DNA of 37,125 bases, taken from an uncultured Bacteroidales bacterium (GTDB lineage Bacteria; Bacteroidota; Bacteroidia; Bacteroidales; FEN-979). The stretch is from positions 1 through 37,125 of the forward strand of contig CAIKNA010000080.1 of the NCBI GenBank assembly GCA_903828645.1, in the 5' to 3' direction. Each line of letters opens with the position of its first letter. Position 1 is the stretch's first letter. The translations under genes and the position numbers were made by a program. Under the pieces are notes generated by a model that saw nothing but the letters and a program-made list of their open reading frames with translations, did no database searches and was not told where the DNA came from. Positions 25,116-33,845 of the stretch are shown one piece after another.

Positions 25116-25908
25116 GATGAGTTACGATGATCTGCCGCTATGGTCGGCTCCTTTCGGGCTGACTTTGCTGGACACAATCAGGATGAGAACGCACATCAAT
25201 GTTCTTGACATTGGCAGCGGCAGTGGTTTCCCGATGCTGGAACTGGCTGGGCGAATGGGCAGGAGCTGCATGGTTTACGGCCTTGACCCATCGGAGGATT
25301 CCATCCGGATGATCACGGCAAAAAAGGAGCTCAGGGGAATTGAATTTGCCAAAATCGTCAGGGGAGTCGCGGAGGAGATCCCTTTTCCGGATGAATATTT
25401 CGGGCTTATCGTTTCAAATAACGGGCTGAACAATGTAACGGATCAGGCTGCTGCACTTGCCGAATGTTACCGTGTTGCTGATGAAGATGCCCAGTTGGTA
25501 CTCACCATGAACCTGCCTCATACCATGATCGAGTTTTACGATGTTTTCGAAGAGACGCTCCGGGAACTTGACCTGAATGATGAAATTGCCCGAATGCATG
25601 AACATATCATTGAGAAACGCAAACCGGTGGAATACCTGAAAGAGATGATCCTGGCCAGCGGTTTCGCCATCCATACGATCAACGTGGATGGATTTAAACT
25701 GAAATACAGCGACGGATCTGCGTTTCTCAACCACCCTTTCATCCGGCAGGCCTTCATGGGACCCTGGAAGGCAATATTGCCTGCAGAAATGACCGGCCCG
25801 GTTTTCAACACCATTGAACAACGCCTCAACCAGGTTGCCTCCGACAAGGGCGAACTTTCCATTTCCGTTCCTTATGTATGCTTTGACTGTTTAAAACAAA
25901 AAAAATGA
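25114..25908 (+). CDS. Class I SAM-dependent methyltransferase
   Basis: 264 residues from ATG 25114 (25117 is equally possible). Motif I is VLDIGSGSGFP (30-40), followed by GLDPSEDSIRM (the acidic residue that binds the ribose), VRGVAEEIPFPDEYFGLIVSNNGLNN (motifs II-III) and LKEMILASGFAIHTINVDGF. The fold is that of the UbiE/Methyltransf_11 group; the substrate is not evident. An upstream in-frame ATG at 25087 would add MTNDKIQIQ, read from the heptamer array, and is disfavoured. Cys and Lys residues at the end (YVCFDCLKQKK) are unusual. The stop overlaps the next gene's ATG (ATGA), so the two are translationally coupled. Confidence 0.85.
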   Translation: MMSYDDLPLWSAPFGLTLLDTIRMRTHINVLDIGSGSGFPMLELAGRMGRSCMVYGLDPSEDSIRMITAKKELRGIEFAKIVRGVAEEIPFPDEYFGLIVSNNGLNNVTDQAAALAECYRVADEDAQLVLTMNLPHTMIEFYDVFEETLRELDLNDEIARMHEHIIEKRKPVEYLKEMILASGFAIHTINVDGFKLKYSDGSAFLNHPFIRQAFMGPWKAILPAEMTGPVFNTIEQRLNQVASDKGELSISVPYVCFDCLKQKK

Positions 25909-26225
25909 TCCCGATGATCTCCCCGCTTGTTTTAGTCTTTATCATGCTCCTGCCTGCACTGCAGGAAAAGCCTGTTGACAAAAATTGCCAGTGTAAAGGT
26001 TTCAAACTCTACGGAAGGGTAAAGGTTGTGACCGACTTCCCCGATTTGAAGGTAAAAATCGTCGAAAACTTTCCTGATCTAAAAGTGCAGGTTGTTGAAA
26101 ATTTCCCGGATCAATGCGGAAAATGGACCTTTGTCGACAACTTCCCCGACTTCAAAATCAAGTTCGTGACCGATTTCCCCGATCTGAAAATCAAATTCGT
26201 GGAAAACTTCCCCGGAAAACCCTAA
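25905..26225 (+). CDS. Small exported FPD-repeat protein, septoil-knot-like
   Basis: 106 residues. A signal peptide covers about 1-20 (hydrophobic MISPLVLVFIMLLPALQ). The mature part has C28, C30 and C71 and six repeats with core V-(T/E/D)-(N/D)-F-P-D: FPD at 45, 56, 67, 80 and 91, then FPG at 102. Spacing is 11, 11, 13, 11 and 11, with alternating short strands (KVKIV, KIKFV) between. The arrangement resembles what I recall of the 7(1) septoil knot domain family, small exported proteins predicted to form a seven-crossing knot; I cannot check this here. Function unknown. It overlaps the methyltransferase stop by 4 bases, and a heptamer array begins 2 bp after its own stop. Confidence 0.8.
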   Translation: MIPMISPLVLVFIMLLPALQEKPVDKNCQCKGFKLYGRVKVVTDFPDLKVKIVENFPDLKVQVVENFPDQCGKWTFVDNFPDFKIKFVTDFPDLKIKFVENFPGKP

Positions 26226-26227
26226 AA

Positions 26228-26290
26228 TCGTAAATCGTCAATCGTAAATCGTAAATCGTAAATCGTAAATCGTAAATCGTCAATCGTAAT
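26228..26290 (+). repeat. Heptamer array (TCGTAAA)x9
   Basis: Nine units: TCGTAAA with two TCGTCAA variants (units 2 and 8) and a last unit TCGTAAT. It fills the spacer from 2 bp after one stop codon into the ATG of the glycosylase gene (26289-26291). On the opposite strand a G-rich tract (complement of 26292-26305) precedes it. Confidence 0.96.
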
Positions 26291-26918
26291 GCTCCCCCGC
26301 TCCTTCTACACCCGCGCCGACGTGGTTCAGATCGCCCGCGACCTGCTGGGCAGGCAGATTTTCACCAGGATGGACGGAATCATCACTTCAGGCCTTATCT
26401 GTGAAACAGAAGCCTACGCAGGTATAACCGACAAGGCATCCCATGCTTATGGCGGCCGGCGCACCGAACGTACCTCCATCATGTATTCCAGAGGAGGCAC
26501 TGCATACATTTACCTGTGCTATGGCATCCATTCCCTGTTTAACATCGTCACCAACAGGGAGGAAATACCCCATGCGGTGCTGATCCGCGGCATCATCCCT
26601 GCCGAAGGAACTGCAACCATGCTGCAGCGGGCGGGAAAAGTGAAGATTGGCAAAGAATTCGGGATAGGTCCGGGTAAAGTCTCAAAAATCCTTGGCATCC
26701 ATTATTCCGACAGCGGCATTGACCTGGTAACAAAACCGGGGAATGATACCGCACCGGCCATCTGGATTGAAGATTCAGCCATAAAGATAAACCCCGCCAT
26801 GATCAAATCCGGCCCGCGGATCGGGGTGGATTATGCCGGAGAGGATGCCCGGCTTCCGTACAGGTTCTGGTGCGAAATACCGTCACCGGAAAAAATCAAA
26901 GTTCTGCTCCCTGTTTGA
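26289..26918 (+). CDS. 3-methyladenine DNA glycosylase (AAG/MPG family)
   Basis: 209 residues, the bacterial AAG length. ETEAYAG contains the residues matching human AAG E125 (here E41, activates water) and Y127 (here Y43, intercalation). H52 in ASHAYGG and the YIYLCYGIHSLFNIV stretch line the base pocket. The enzyme excises alkylated purines such as 3-methyladenine in base-excision repair. The ATG overlaps the last heptamer unit, so the initiation region is pure repeat sequence. There is no other Met before the conserved FYTRADVVQIARDLLG, so the start is firm. Confidence 0.93.
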   Translation: MLPRSFYTRADVVQIARDLLGRQIFTRMDGIITSGLICETEAYAGITDKASHAYGGRRTERTSIMYSRGGTAYIYLCYGIHSLFNIVTNREEIPHAVLIRGIIPAEGTATMLQRAGKVKIGKEFGIGPGKVSKILGIHYSDSGIDLVTKPGNDTAPAIWIEDSAIKINPAMIKSGPRIGVDYAGEDARLPYRFWCEIPSPEKIKVLLPV

Positions 26919-26929
26919 ATTTTTATCCT

Positions 26930-26937
26930 TAAGTTTG
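26930..26937 (+). promoter_or_regulatory. -7 promoter element of the DUF4159 gene
   Basis: TAAGTTTG is a perfect TAnnTTTG located after the glycosylase stop and 51 bp before the chosen ATG at 26989. No correctly spaced -33 TTTG was found. Confidence 0.4.
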
Positions 26938-26988
26938 GCCATTCAAAAAGTTGCCTCAGTGAGTCGGTTTCATCCTTTTATTTTATCC

Positions 26989-27666
26989 ATGGTTACTAAA
27001 AAAAACAGGCTTCTGACGGGCATTGCTTTCGTCGCGGCCTTTCTGATCACCACTTCATTTTCGCCACCTTCATTCCAGATCGGACTGCTTAAATATTCGG
27101 GGGGCGGCGACTGGTATGCAAACCCTACTTCGCTTCCAAACCTGGTAAAGTTTGCAAACCGCAACCTTTCGACCAATATCAATGAAGACATAGCCACCGT
27201 TGATGTCGGGAGTCCCGAACTCATGAATTATCCCTTTATTCACATGACCGGCCACGGCAATGTGGTATTTTCCGACCAGGAGATACAAAACCTCAGGAAT
27301 TACCTTATCGGGGGAGGTTTTCTGCACATCGACGACAATTACGGCATGGACAAATATATCAGGCCCCAGCTGAAGCGGGTTTTCCCTGAGCTGGAATTGC
27401 TCGAGCTCCCTTTTGACCATGCGATCTATCATCAGAAATACAATTTTCAAAACGGGTTACCCAAGATCCATGAGCACGACGGAAAACCACCCCAGGGGTT
27501 CGGACTGATCTATGAAGGCCGGCTGATCGTTTTTTACACCTATGAGTGCGACCTGGGCGACGGTTGGGAAGACCCTGCTGTGCATGGTGATTCTGATGCG
27601 ACCCGTCAGAAAGCACTTCAGATGGGAGCCAATATACTCCAGTATGTATTTACCACAAAGCAATGA
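26989..27666 (+). CDS. DUF4159 domain exported protein
   Basis: 225 residues. The N-terminus MVTKKNRLLTGIAFVAAFLITTSF is a signal peptide or membrane anchor. The rest is one DUF4159 domain: GGDWYANPTSLPNLVKFANRN, then MTGHGNVVFSDQEIQNLRNYLIGGGFLHIDDNYG and DHAIYHQKYNF. The fold belongs to the class I glutamine amidotransferase-like group without a clear catalytic Cys. Homologues occur widely in Bacteroidota; function unknown, with proposed involvement in aerotolerance (Bat) operons for longer relatives. The frame is open back to 26833 inside the glycosylase gene, but those residues are basic and unlike the family, so the start at 26989 is used. Confidence 0.85.
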   Translation: MVTKKNRLLTGIAFVAAFLITTSFSPPSFQIGLLKYSGGGDWYANPTSLPNLVKFANRNLSTNINEDIATVDVGSPELMNYPFIHMTGHGNVVFSDQEIQNLRNYLIGGGFLHIDDNYGMDKYIRPQLKRVFPELELLELPFDHAIYHQKYNFQNGLPKIHEHDGKPPQGFGLIYEGRLIVFYTYECDLGDGWEDPAVHGDSDATRQKALQMGANILQYVFTTKQ

Positions 27667-27774
27667 ACCTAAATACCCTGCATAATTCCCGGTGCCGGGA
27701 TGATGGTAGTCAGGGCAAAAAAATCATCTGATTATTTCCGGCCGCAACAACCGGGGTTATCATAAAAAAATGAT

Positions 27775-27782
27775 TATCTTTG
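27775..27782 (+). promoter_or_regulatory. -7 promoter element of the secreted BNR protein gene
   Basis: TATCTTTG is a perfect TAnnTTTG, 34 bp before the ATG at 27817. The -33 region reads GGTTAT, a poor match. The rest of the 150-bp spacer (27667-27816) holds nothing else I can support. Confidence 0.5.
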
Positions 27783-27816
27783 TTACAGTAAAAATTCCAC
27801 CCTCAATATTATTTCC

Positions 27817-30800
27817 ATGAAAAAAATCGTTTACTTTCTTTTAACAGGAATCCTCCTGGCAATGGCTTCAGCCACACTCTTTGCTCAGGACGGTAAAGAT
27901 GCATTTCCTCCAAATTACCAGGTCGATACCCGGATCGACAACATGGGTTACTGGCAAAAATGTGCCGCGGCAGGACTGGTTCCTGTTGAACCTTACGCAC
28001 CGGTTCCTCCTGCCCGTTACACCGGCAGCAAGGTGCTTCTCCGGGGTGTCTCCGTGATCGATTCACCGGATGTGCCGGTTACCATTGAACCATCCAACTC
28101 CACACAGAGTGAAAATTCAATCGTCATCAACCCAAGTGACAAAACGATTCTGCTGAATTCCAACAACTCCACTCCCCAGCCAAGCAACGGATCTGTGAAA
28201 GGGGCCGATGCCCTCAAAACACTGGATGCCGCTGCATCCTGGTCGGGGTCCGTTGAAGGGGCGGGCGGTTCCAACTCGGGAGACCCTGCCGCAGTTATCG
28301 ACCTGAACGGCCGTTTCTTTGTCGGCTTCATTGACAACGCCAGCGGCCAGACTGTTTCGTATTCCGACAACCAAGGTGCCACATGGACAGTCAGCAAGGT
28401 TGCCAATGGCAGCTCTGCCAACTTCCTTGACAAAAACCACCTCTGGGTCGATATCAGCCCGGCAAGTCCGTTCAAAGGATATTTGTATGATGGCTGGATG
28501 CAGAGCAACAACATTTACGTCTCCCGTTCGGTCACCAGCGGCACAAGCTGGTCAGCCGGGGTCAACATCAGTTCAGCCACCAACGCCGGGAGCCACAACC
28601 AGGGGATCAACTTCAAATGCGGCCCTGATGGCGAAGTTTACGCAGCCTGGGCGGTTTACGACAGCTGGCCCAGCGATGAAAAAGCGATCGGTTTTAACAA
28701 ATCTCTCGATGGCGGCTCCACCTGGGGAACAGCTATCCGTGCCATCAACAACATCAAGGGGATTCGCAACACAGGAAGCGTTCCTCAAAACATGAGGACC
28801 AACTCCTTCCCTTCCATGGCCGTTGACATCAGCAACAGCCCGTACCGCGGGACAATTTATGTTGTGTGGACCAACATCGGATATCCCGGCATCAACAACG
28901 GCACAGGAACCTCCTGTTACCTGATGAAATCGACCGATAAAGGAGCCACCTGGTCGGCACCGGTAATTGTCAACTCCGACTCGACAACAGGCAAACACCA
29001 TTATCAACCCTGGATCACCTGTGACCAGGCAAACGGCTATGTGAGCGTTGTTTTCTATGACAACCGGAACTGTGCATCCACCGAAGCCGAGGCATGGATG
29101 GCCTATTCAACGGATGGCGGCGCCACCTTCGCCGACCTGAAAGTGAGTGATGTCACCTTTACACCGGCAGCAATCCCTTTGATGGCCTCCAAGTACATGG
29201 GAGACTACCTTGCCATTGCCGCTTACAATGGCAAGACTTTTCCCTGCTGGACAGATACCCGTTCGGGTCACTGCCTCACCTATGTTTCCCCGATCGACAT
29301 CCTCATTCCTCAGGCCTCGATCAACTTAACCGGGGATATCCTGAACGACACCACCTATGGCAACAGCAACGGGCTGATGGATTACGGCGAAACGGAACTT
29401 CTTGGGCTGAAGATGAAGAATACCGGTACAGGTGCGGCAAATGCCGTATCTGTGCATCTCTCCTGCGACAAACATTACATCACCATGCTCGATACGATAC
29501 AGGATTACGGCCATTTTGACGTTGACCAGGAAAAATACATCCCGAATGGATTTAAATTCAAAGTCAACGATTCCATCCCGAACAATGAACCGGTCATTTT
29601 TACCGTCAAAGCGATCGACCAGAACGACAGCGTGACCTGGAGTGCTTTCCAGATCACGGCCCATGCCCCCGATGTCAGCATCGTTTCCATGTCCATCAGC
29701 GATCCTCCTCCGGGTGGCAACTTCAACGGACGCCTCGACCCGGGCGAGGAAGCAACCATCCTGATCACCACAAAAAACAATGGCATCTGGAATGCAGAAA
29801 ATGTAGTGAGCAAGCTGGCATCGATGAATTCCTATGTATCTGTCGGAACGCCAACCTTTAACATTGGAACCCTTCACGCAGGGGAAACAGTGATCGCTTC
29901 GTTCCCGGTGACAGTAAACAGCGGTGCCGCCATCGGTTCAGCCGCACAACTGCACAACGTGGCCACCTCCAAATACCGTGTAACAGACAAATTTTTCAAT
30001 GCAAAGATCGGCCTGATCGTGGAAGACTGGGAAACCGGTAATTTCAATAAGTTTCCCTGGCAATTCACCAATCCTGCCAGACCGTGGACCATTGACCCGG
30101 TCATTAAATACGAAGGCAACTATGCGTCAAGGTCGGGTGTGATCAGCGACAATGAATCCTCCGGGCTCTTCATCCAGTACAATTGTTCCCTGGACGACAG
30201 CATCTCTTTTTACCGCCGTATTTCCAGCCAGGCGATCAGGGATGTGCTCAAATTTTACATCGATGACGCAGTGGTCGGGTTATGGTCAGGCCCCACCGAC
30301 ACGACTTTTACACGTTATGCCTTCCCTGTATTGCAGGGACCGCACACCTTCAAGTGGGTTTACGAAAAGAATCCCTCGATTTCAGTAGCACTGGACGCCG
30401 CCTGGACCGATTTCATCGTGTTTCCGCCGCAGTATAAAACTACCGCCAGCGCCGGAGGTGACGCCGATGTCTGCGCCGGAAACAACTTCCAGCTTCACGG
30501 CATGGCCGACAGTTACGATTCGACACGCTGGACAACCAGCGGCACCGGGATGTTCAGCAACCCCATCATCCTCAACCCCATCTATACGCCAAGTACGCAG
30601 GATATCACAGACGGGATGGTGCGGCTGAAACTGACCGCTTATGGCAAAAACAGCGTCGACACAAACAGCATGATGCTCATGATCTACACAGCGCCAACCG
30701 CCTTTGCCGGCGGAAATGGTTCGGTTTGCAAGGGATCTTCCTTCCAGGTATCAGGAGCCACTGCTGTTGCCGCAACGACCTTAAGCTGGACTACCGCCGG

Positions 30801-31467
30801 AGACGGTTCTTTTAACCAGCAAACGATCCTCCACCCGACTTATACCCCCGGAGCCCAGGATATCCTTCATGGATCGGTGAAACTGAAGTTATTCGCCATC
30901 GGTTCCGTTGCCTGCCCGGCAAGTGCCGACAGCCTTCTGCTGACAATCCATGCCATTCCCCAGGTCGACCTGGGCAAGGATACCATCACCTGCGCCAATT
31001 TGGTTGTGACACTCAACGGCACGCACCCGGATGCAGCCAGCTACCTGTGGCTGCCTTCCAACAAAACAACCCCGACAATTACCGTCGACTCGGCGGGAAT
31101 CGGCCTTCATTCGGAAAAGGTGCTGGTGTTTGTGACGGATCACAACGGATGCGTGGGGAAAGATTCCGTTATGGTTTCATTCAAAGTATGCGGCGGGATT
31201 GAAGAACTTGCCGGGGTGGACGTCAGGGTATTTCCAAATCCGAACGATGGTATTTTCACCCTTGAACTTAAAACCCTCAGGCATGAGAAACTGGATGTTT
31301 CCCTGATGTCATCGTCCGGTGAAACAGTATACACACATAATGGGATCGAAATTTCCGGTTCCGCCAGGGAGAAAATCGATGTCAGCCGCCTATCCGCCGG
31401 CACCTATCTTCTGGAGGTGTCTAATGGCACCGGCAAAATGCATCAAAAAATCGTCATTCGAAAATAA
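27817..31467 (+). CDS. Type IX-secreted multidomain protein with BNR (sialidase-like) repeats
   Basis: 1216 residues. Signal peptide 1-24. Residues about 150-480 form a beta-propeller with Asp boxes (S-x-D-x-G-x-x-W) at 181-190, 294-303, 371-379 and 430-438, as in exo-sialidases. The catalytic Arg triad and Tyr of sialidases are not obvious, so activity is uncertain. Two stretches resembling CARDB or bacterial surface Ig-like domains follow (LTGDILNDTTYGNSNGLMDYGE; SISDPPPGGNFNGRLDPGEE), then two PKD/Ig-like repeats with the motif GG.ADVCAG.NFQ. The last 80 residues are a type A C-terminal sorting domain (VFPNPNDGIFTLEL from V1138, LSAGTYLLEV, KIVIRK) that directs export by the type IX system and surface attachment. 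A strong terminator follows. Confidence 0.85.
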   Translation: MKKIVYFLLTGILLAMASATLFAQDGKDAFPPNYQVDTRIDNMGYWQKCAAAGLVPVEPYAPVPPARYTGSKVLLRGVSVIDSPDVPVTIEPSNSTQSENSIVINPSDKTILLNSNNSTPQPSNGSVKGADALKTLDAAASWSGSVEGAGGSNSGDPAAVIDLNGRFFVGFIDNASGQTVSYSDNQGATWTVSKVANGSSANFLDKNHLWVDISPASPFKGYLYDGWMQSNNIYVSRSVTSGTSWSAGVNISSATNAGSHNQGINFKCGPDGEVYAAWAVYDSWPSDEKAIGFNKSLDGGSTWGTAIRAINNIKGIRNTGSVPQNMRTNSFPSMAVDISNSPYRGTIYVVWTNIGYPGINNGTGTSCYLMKSTDKGATWSAPVIVNSDSTTGKHHYQPWITCDQANGYVSVVFYDNRNCASTEAEAWMAYSTDGGATFADLKVSDVTFTPAAIPLMASKYMGDYLAIAAYNGKTFPCWTDTRSGHCLTYVSPIDILIPQASINLTGDILNDTTYGNSNGLMDYGETELLGLKMKNTGTGAANAVSVHLSCDKHYITMLDTIQDYGHFDVDQEKYIPNGFKFKVNDSIPNNEPVIFTVKAIDQNDSVTWSAFQITAHAPDVSIVSMSISDPPPGGNFNGRLDPGEEATILITTKNNGIWNAENVVSKLASMNSYVSVGTPTFNIGTLHAGETVIASFPVTVNSGAAIGSAAQLHNVATSKYRVTDKFFNAKIGLIVEDWETGNFNKFPWQFTNPARPWTIDPVIKYEGNYASRSGVISDNESSGLFIQYNCSLDDSISFYRRISSQAIRDVLKFYIDDAVVGLWSGPTDTTFTRYAFPVLQGPHTFKWVYEKNPSISVALDAAWTDFIVFPPQYKTTASAGGDADVCAGNNFQLHGMADSYDSTRWTTSGTGMFSNPIILNPIYTPSTQDITDGMVRLKLTAYGKNSVDTNSMMLMIYTAPTAFAGGNGSVCKGSSFQVSGATAVAATTLSWTTAGDGSFNQQTILHPTYTPGAQDILHGSVKLKLFAIGSVACPASADSLLLTIHAIPQVDLGKDTITCANLVVTLNGTHPDAASYLWLPSNKTTPTITVDSAGIGLHSEKVLVFVTDHNGCVGKDSVMVSFKVCGGIEELAGVDVRVFPNPNDGIFTLELKTLRHEKLDVSLMSSSGETVYTHNGIEISGSAREKIDVSRLSAGTYLLEVSNGTGKMHQKIVIRK

Positions 31468-31484
31468 CAGTGCACCCATGTTTT

Positions 31485-31514
31485 AAAGCCCGGCTTATCA
31501 CCGGGCTTTTTTTT
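31485..31514 (+). terminator. Rho-independent terminator after the BNR protein gene
   Basis: Perfect 9-bp stem AAAGCCCGG / CCGGGCTTT with a 7-nt loop (CTTATCA), followed by a run of T to 31514. It starts 18 bp after the stop codon. Confidence 0.92.
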
Positions 31515-31541
31515 GGGTTATGATTATTTTATTTACCTTGC
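31512..31541 (+). promoter_or_regulatory. Candidate promoter of the GH27 gene
   Basis: TTTG (31512-31515), 18 bp, TACCTTGC (31534-31541). The -33 box is perfect but overlaps the terminator T-run; the -7 box has mismatches at the last positions. The start codon is at 31576. Confidence 0.35.
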
Positions 31542-31575
31542 AGTACCCTTTGCTAAAAACAATAAAACTGATCCC

Positions 31576-33843
31576 ATGAAAAAACTATTCATCCTGACAG
31601 GAATTGTTTTGCTGTTATTGTCTGTTTCATGCAATCGCCCGAATGAGGCGGATGCCGTTAAACTCGACACAAACTGGAAATTCAAAACCGGTGATGATCC
31701 GGCATGGGCATCTCCTGGTTTCGATGATGCTTCGTGGGGAACCATTGATCCGAAAACGATCTGGGAAGAGCAGGGTTATAAAGGTTACAATGGTTTTGCA
31801 TGGTACAGGTTCAAAACACTGGTACGCTCTTCCCTGAAAGACCAGAACAACATGAACGACAGCCTAAAGATCGTGCTTGGTAAAATCGACGATTGCGACC
31901 AGGTATTTCTGAACGGGGAGCTGATTGGTGAAAACGGGAAGACCATCTACACCAAGGCGCTACCCTCTGACGGGTTCATCAGGGCACAGGACAAATGGAA
32001 TCTCGAAAGGCGGTATATTCTTGCATCGAACGATCCACGCATTTACTGGGACAGGGAAAATCTCGTGGCTGTAAGGTGTTTTGACCAGGGAGGTGCCGGG
32101 GGAATGTTTGGGAAACCCTTTGAGATCGCCATGACGGGACTCAGGGACCACCTGAACTTCGATTTTGCCTCCACCGCGTTTATTTTCAGCGGAGACAGTC
32201 TCGTCACCAAGAATTTTTCAGTGATCAACCTCACCGGAACTGAGCGACTGAAGGGAGAACTGATTGTGGAAGCCGTCCAGTGCGATAACGGGATCCGCAT
32301 CTATTCCAACCGTTCCATCATTGATTTGCCCCCTCATCAGAAGGTTGAAAAATCGGTGACCTTCAGAAATAAATCCGCTGTTCCTGCTACATTGCATGTC
32401 TCATTTAAAGAAGCGATGACGAGGAAAACGGTCAGCGAAGATGTGGAGATTCCTTACATCCTCACTCCAAAATCGCCTGCAGAACCAAGGATCAACGGGG
32501 CGAAGATATTCGGGGTGAGGCCCTGGTCGCCGTTTCAATACAAGGTGGCCGCAACGGGCCAGCCTCCGCTGAAATACCGTGCCACCGACCTGCCCGAAGG
32601 ACTGGCAATCAACGCCGAGAACGGGCTGATCACTGGTTCCCTGAAAAAGAAGGGTGAATACGTGGTCAGGCTGACCGTTGAAAACCAACGTGGTTATGCC
32701 GAACGCGACCTGAAGATCGTTGTAGGGGATGTGATTTCCCTTACCCCGCCCATGGGCTGGAACAGCTGGAATTGCTGGGGATTGAGTGTCAGTGATAAAA
32801 AAGTCAGGCAATCGGCTGATGCCATGAAATCAAGCGGGTTGATAGACCATGGCTGGAGTTACATCAACATCGACGACGGGTGGGAAGATACACACGATAA
32901 AAACGGCAGCATACTCCCAAATTACAAATTTCCAAACATGCCGGGTTTGTGCGGTTATGTTCATTCGCTCGGACTGAAGGTCGGAATCTACTCTTCACCG
33001 GGGCCCAGAACCTGCGGAGGGTACGAAGGCAGCTATGGTTTCGAAGCAAAAGATGCCATGACCTATGCAGGTTGGGGAATCGATTATCTTAAATACGACT
33101 GGTGTTCTTACGGGAACATTGCTCCCGACCCAACCCCCGAGCAGATGAAGAAACCCTATAAAGAGATGAAACACGCCCTTCGAAAGGCAAACAGGGATAT
33201 TCACTACAGCCTTTGCCAGTATGGCATGGGGGATGTCTGGACCTGGGGAGCAGAAGTGGATGGGAACTCCTGGCGGACAACCGGCGACATTGAAGATACC
33301 TGGCAAAGCTTGTCATCCATCGGGTTCAGCCAGGGGAAATGTTCCCCTTCTTCGGCACCCGGCCGCTGGAACGACCCCGACATGCTCGTTGTAGGCCTGG
33401 TGGGCTGGGGCCCTGCCCTGCACCATACCCGGCTAACCCCCAGCGAACAATACACCCACCTCACCCTTTGGAGCCTTCTGGCAGCGCCGCTGCTTGTTGG
33501 CTGCGACCTTGAGCAGCTGGATGCCTTCACGCTGAACCTGCTAACCAATGACGAGGTACTGGCCGTAAACCAGGATCCGCTGGGCAGGCAGGCCGTCCAA
33601 ATCCGCAAGACGGATGATTATGAAGTCTGGTCACGCGACCTGGAAGATGGCAGCAAAGCCGTCGGGCTTTTTAATAAAACAGAAAGAAGCCTCTGTGTTC
33701 CCGTTGATATGAAAGATCTGCATGTAGACGGAAAACGGTCCATGCGCGACCTTTGGGCCCAGACTGACCTTGGCAAGGTTCGCGGGCACTTCGAAATGCG
33801 AACCAGGCCTCACGGAGCAAGGATGGTAATCCTCTCGAAGTAA
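31576..33843 (+). CDS. Alpha-galactosidase-type GH27 lipoprotein
   Basis: 755 residues. Lipoprotein signal peptide with lipobox LSVSC (Cys19). An N-terminal beta-sandwich (about 30-190) resembles the sugar-binding domain of GH2 enzymes. An Ig-like putative domain follows (about 300-390, KYRATDLPEGLAINAENGLITG). The GH27 barrel starts near 393 (LTPPMGWNSWNCWG, DDGWE). The catalytic nucleophile is D508 (YLKYDWC) and the acid/base D571 (TTGDIEDTW). A beta-sandwich with GLFNKTE forms the C-terminus. It should release terminal alpha-galactose (or alpha-N-acetylgalactosamine) from glycans in the periplasm or at the outer membrane. The frame is open back to 31513, but M at 31576 gives the signal peptide. 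No SusC/D pair is nearby. Confidence 0.92.
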   Translation: MKKLFILTGIVLLLLSVSCNRPNEADAVKLDTNWKFKTGDDPAWASPGFDDASWGTIDPKTIWEEQGYKGYNGFAWYRFKTLVRSSLKDQNNMNDSLKIVLGKIDDCDQVFLNGELIGENGKTIYTKALPSDGFIRAQDKWNLERRYILASNDPRIYWDRENLVAVRCFDQGGAGGMFGKPFEIAMTGLRDHLNFDFASTAFIFSGDSLVTKNFSVINLTGTERLKGELIVEAVQCDNGIRIYSNRSIIDLPPHQKVEKSVTFRNKSAVPATLHVSFKEAMTRKTVSEDVEIPYILTPKSPAEPRINGAKIFGVRPWSPFQYKVAATGQPPLKYRATDLPEGLAINAENGLITGSLKKKGEYVVRLTVENQRGYAERDLKIVVGDVISLTPPMGWNSWNCWGLSVSDKKVRQSADAMKSSGLIDHGWSYINIDDGWEDTHDKNGSILPNYKFPNMPGLCGYVHSLGLKVGIYSSPGPRTCGGYEGSYGFEAKDAMTYAGWGIDYLKYDWCSYGNIAPDPTPEQMKKPYKEMKHALRKANRDIHYSLCQYGMGDVWTWGAEVDGNSWRTTGDIEDTWQSLSSIGFSQGKCSPSSAPGRWNDPDMLVVGLVGWGPALHHTRLTPSEQYTHLTLWSLLAAPLLVGCDLEQLDAFTLNLLTNDEVLAVNQDPLGRQAVQIRKTDDYEVWSRDLEDGSKAVGLFNKTERSLCVPVDMKDLHVDGKRSMRDLWAQTDLGKVRGHFEMRTRPHGARMVILSK

Positions 33844-33845
33844 CC

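Noticed and set aside
8069-26290. Heptamer arrays as CRISPR arrays
   Set aside because: Units are 7 bp with no unique spacers, and there are no cas genes. They are simple tandem repeats.
27687-27700. TCCCGG-TG-CCGGGA inverted repeat after the DUF4159 gene, as a terminator
   Set aside because: A 2-bp loop is too tight and no T-run follows.
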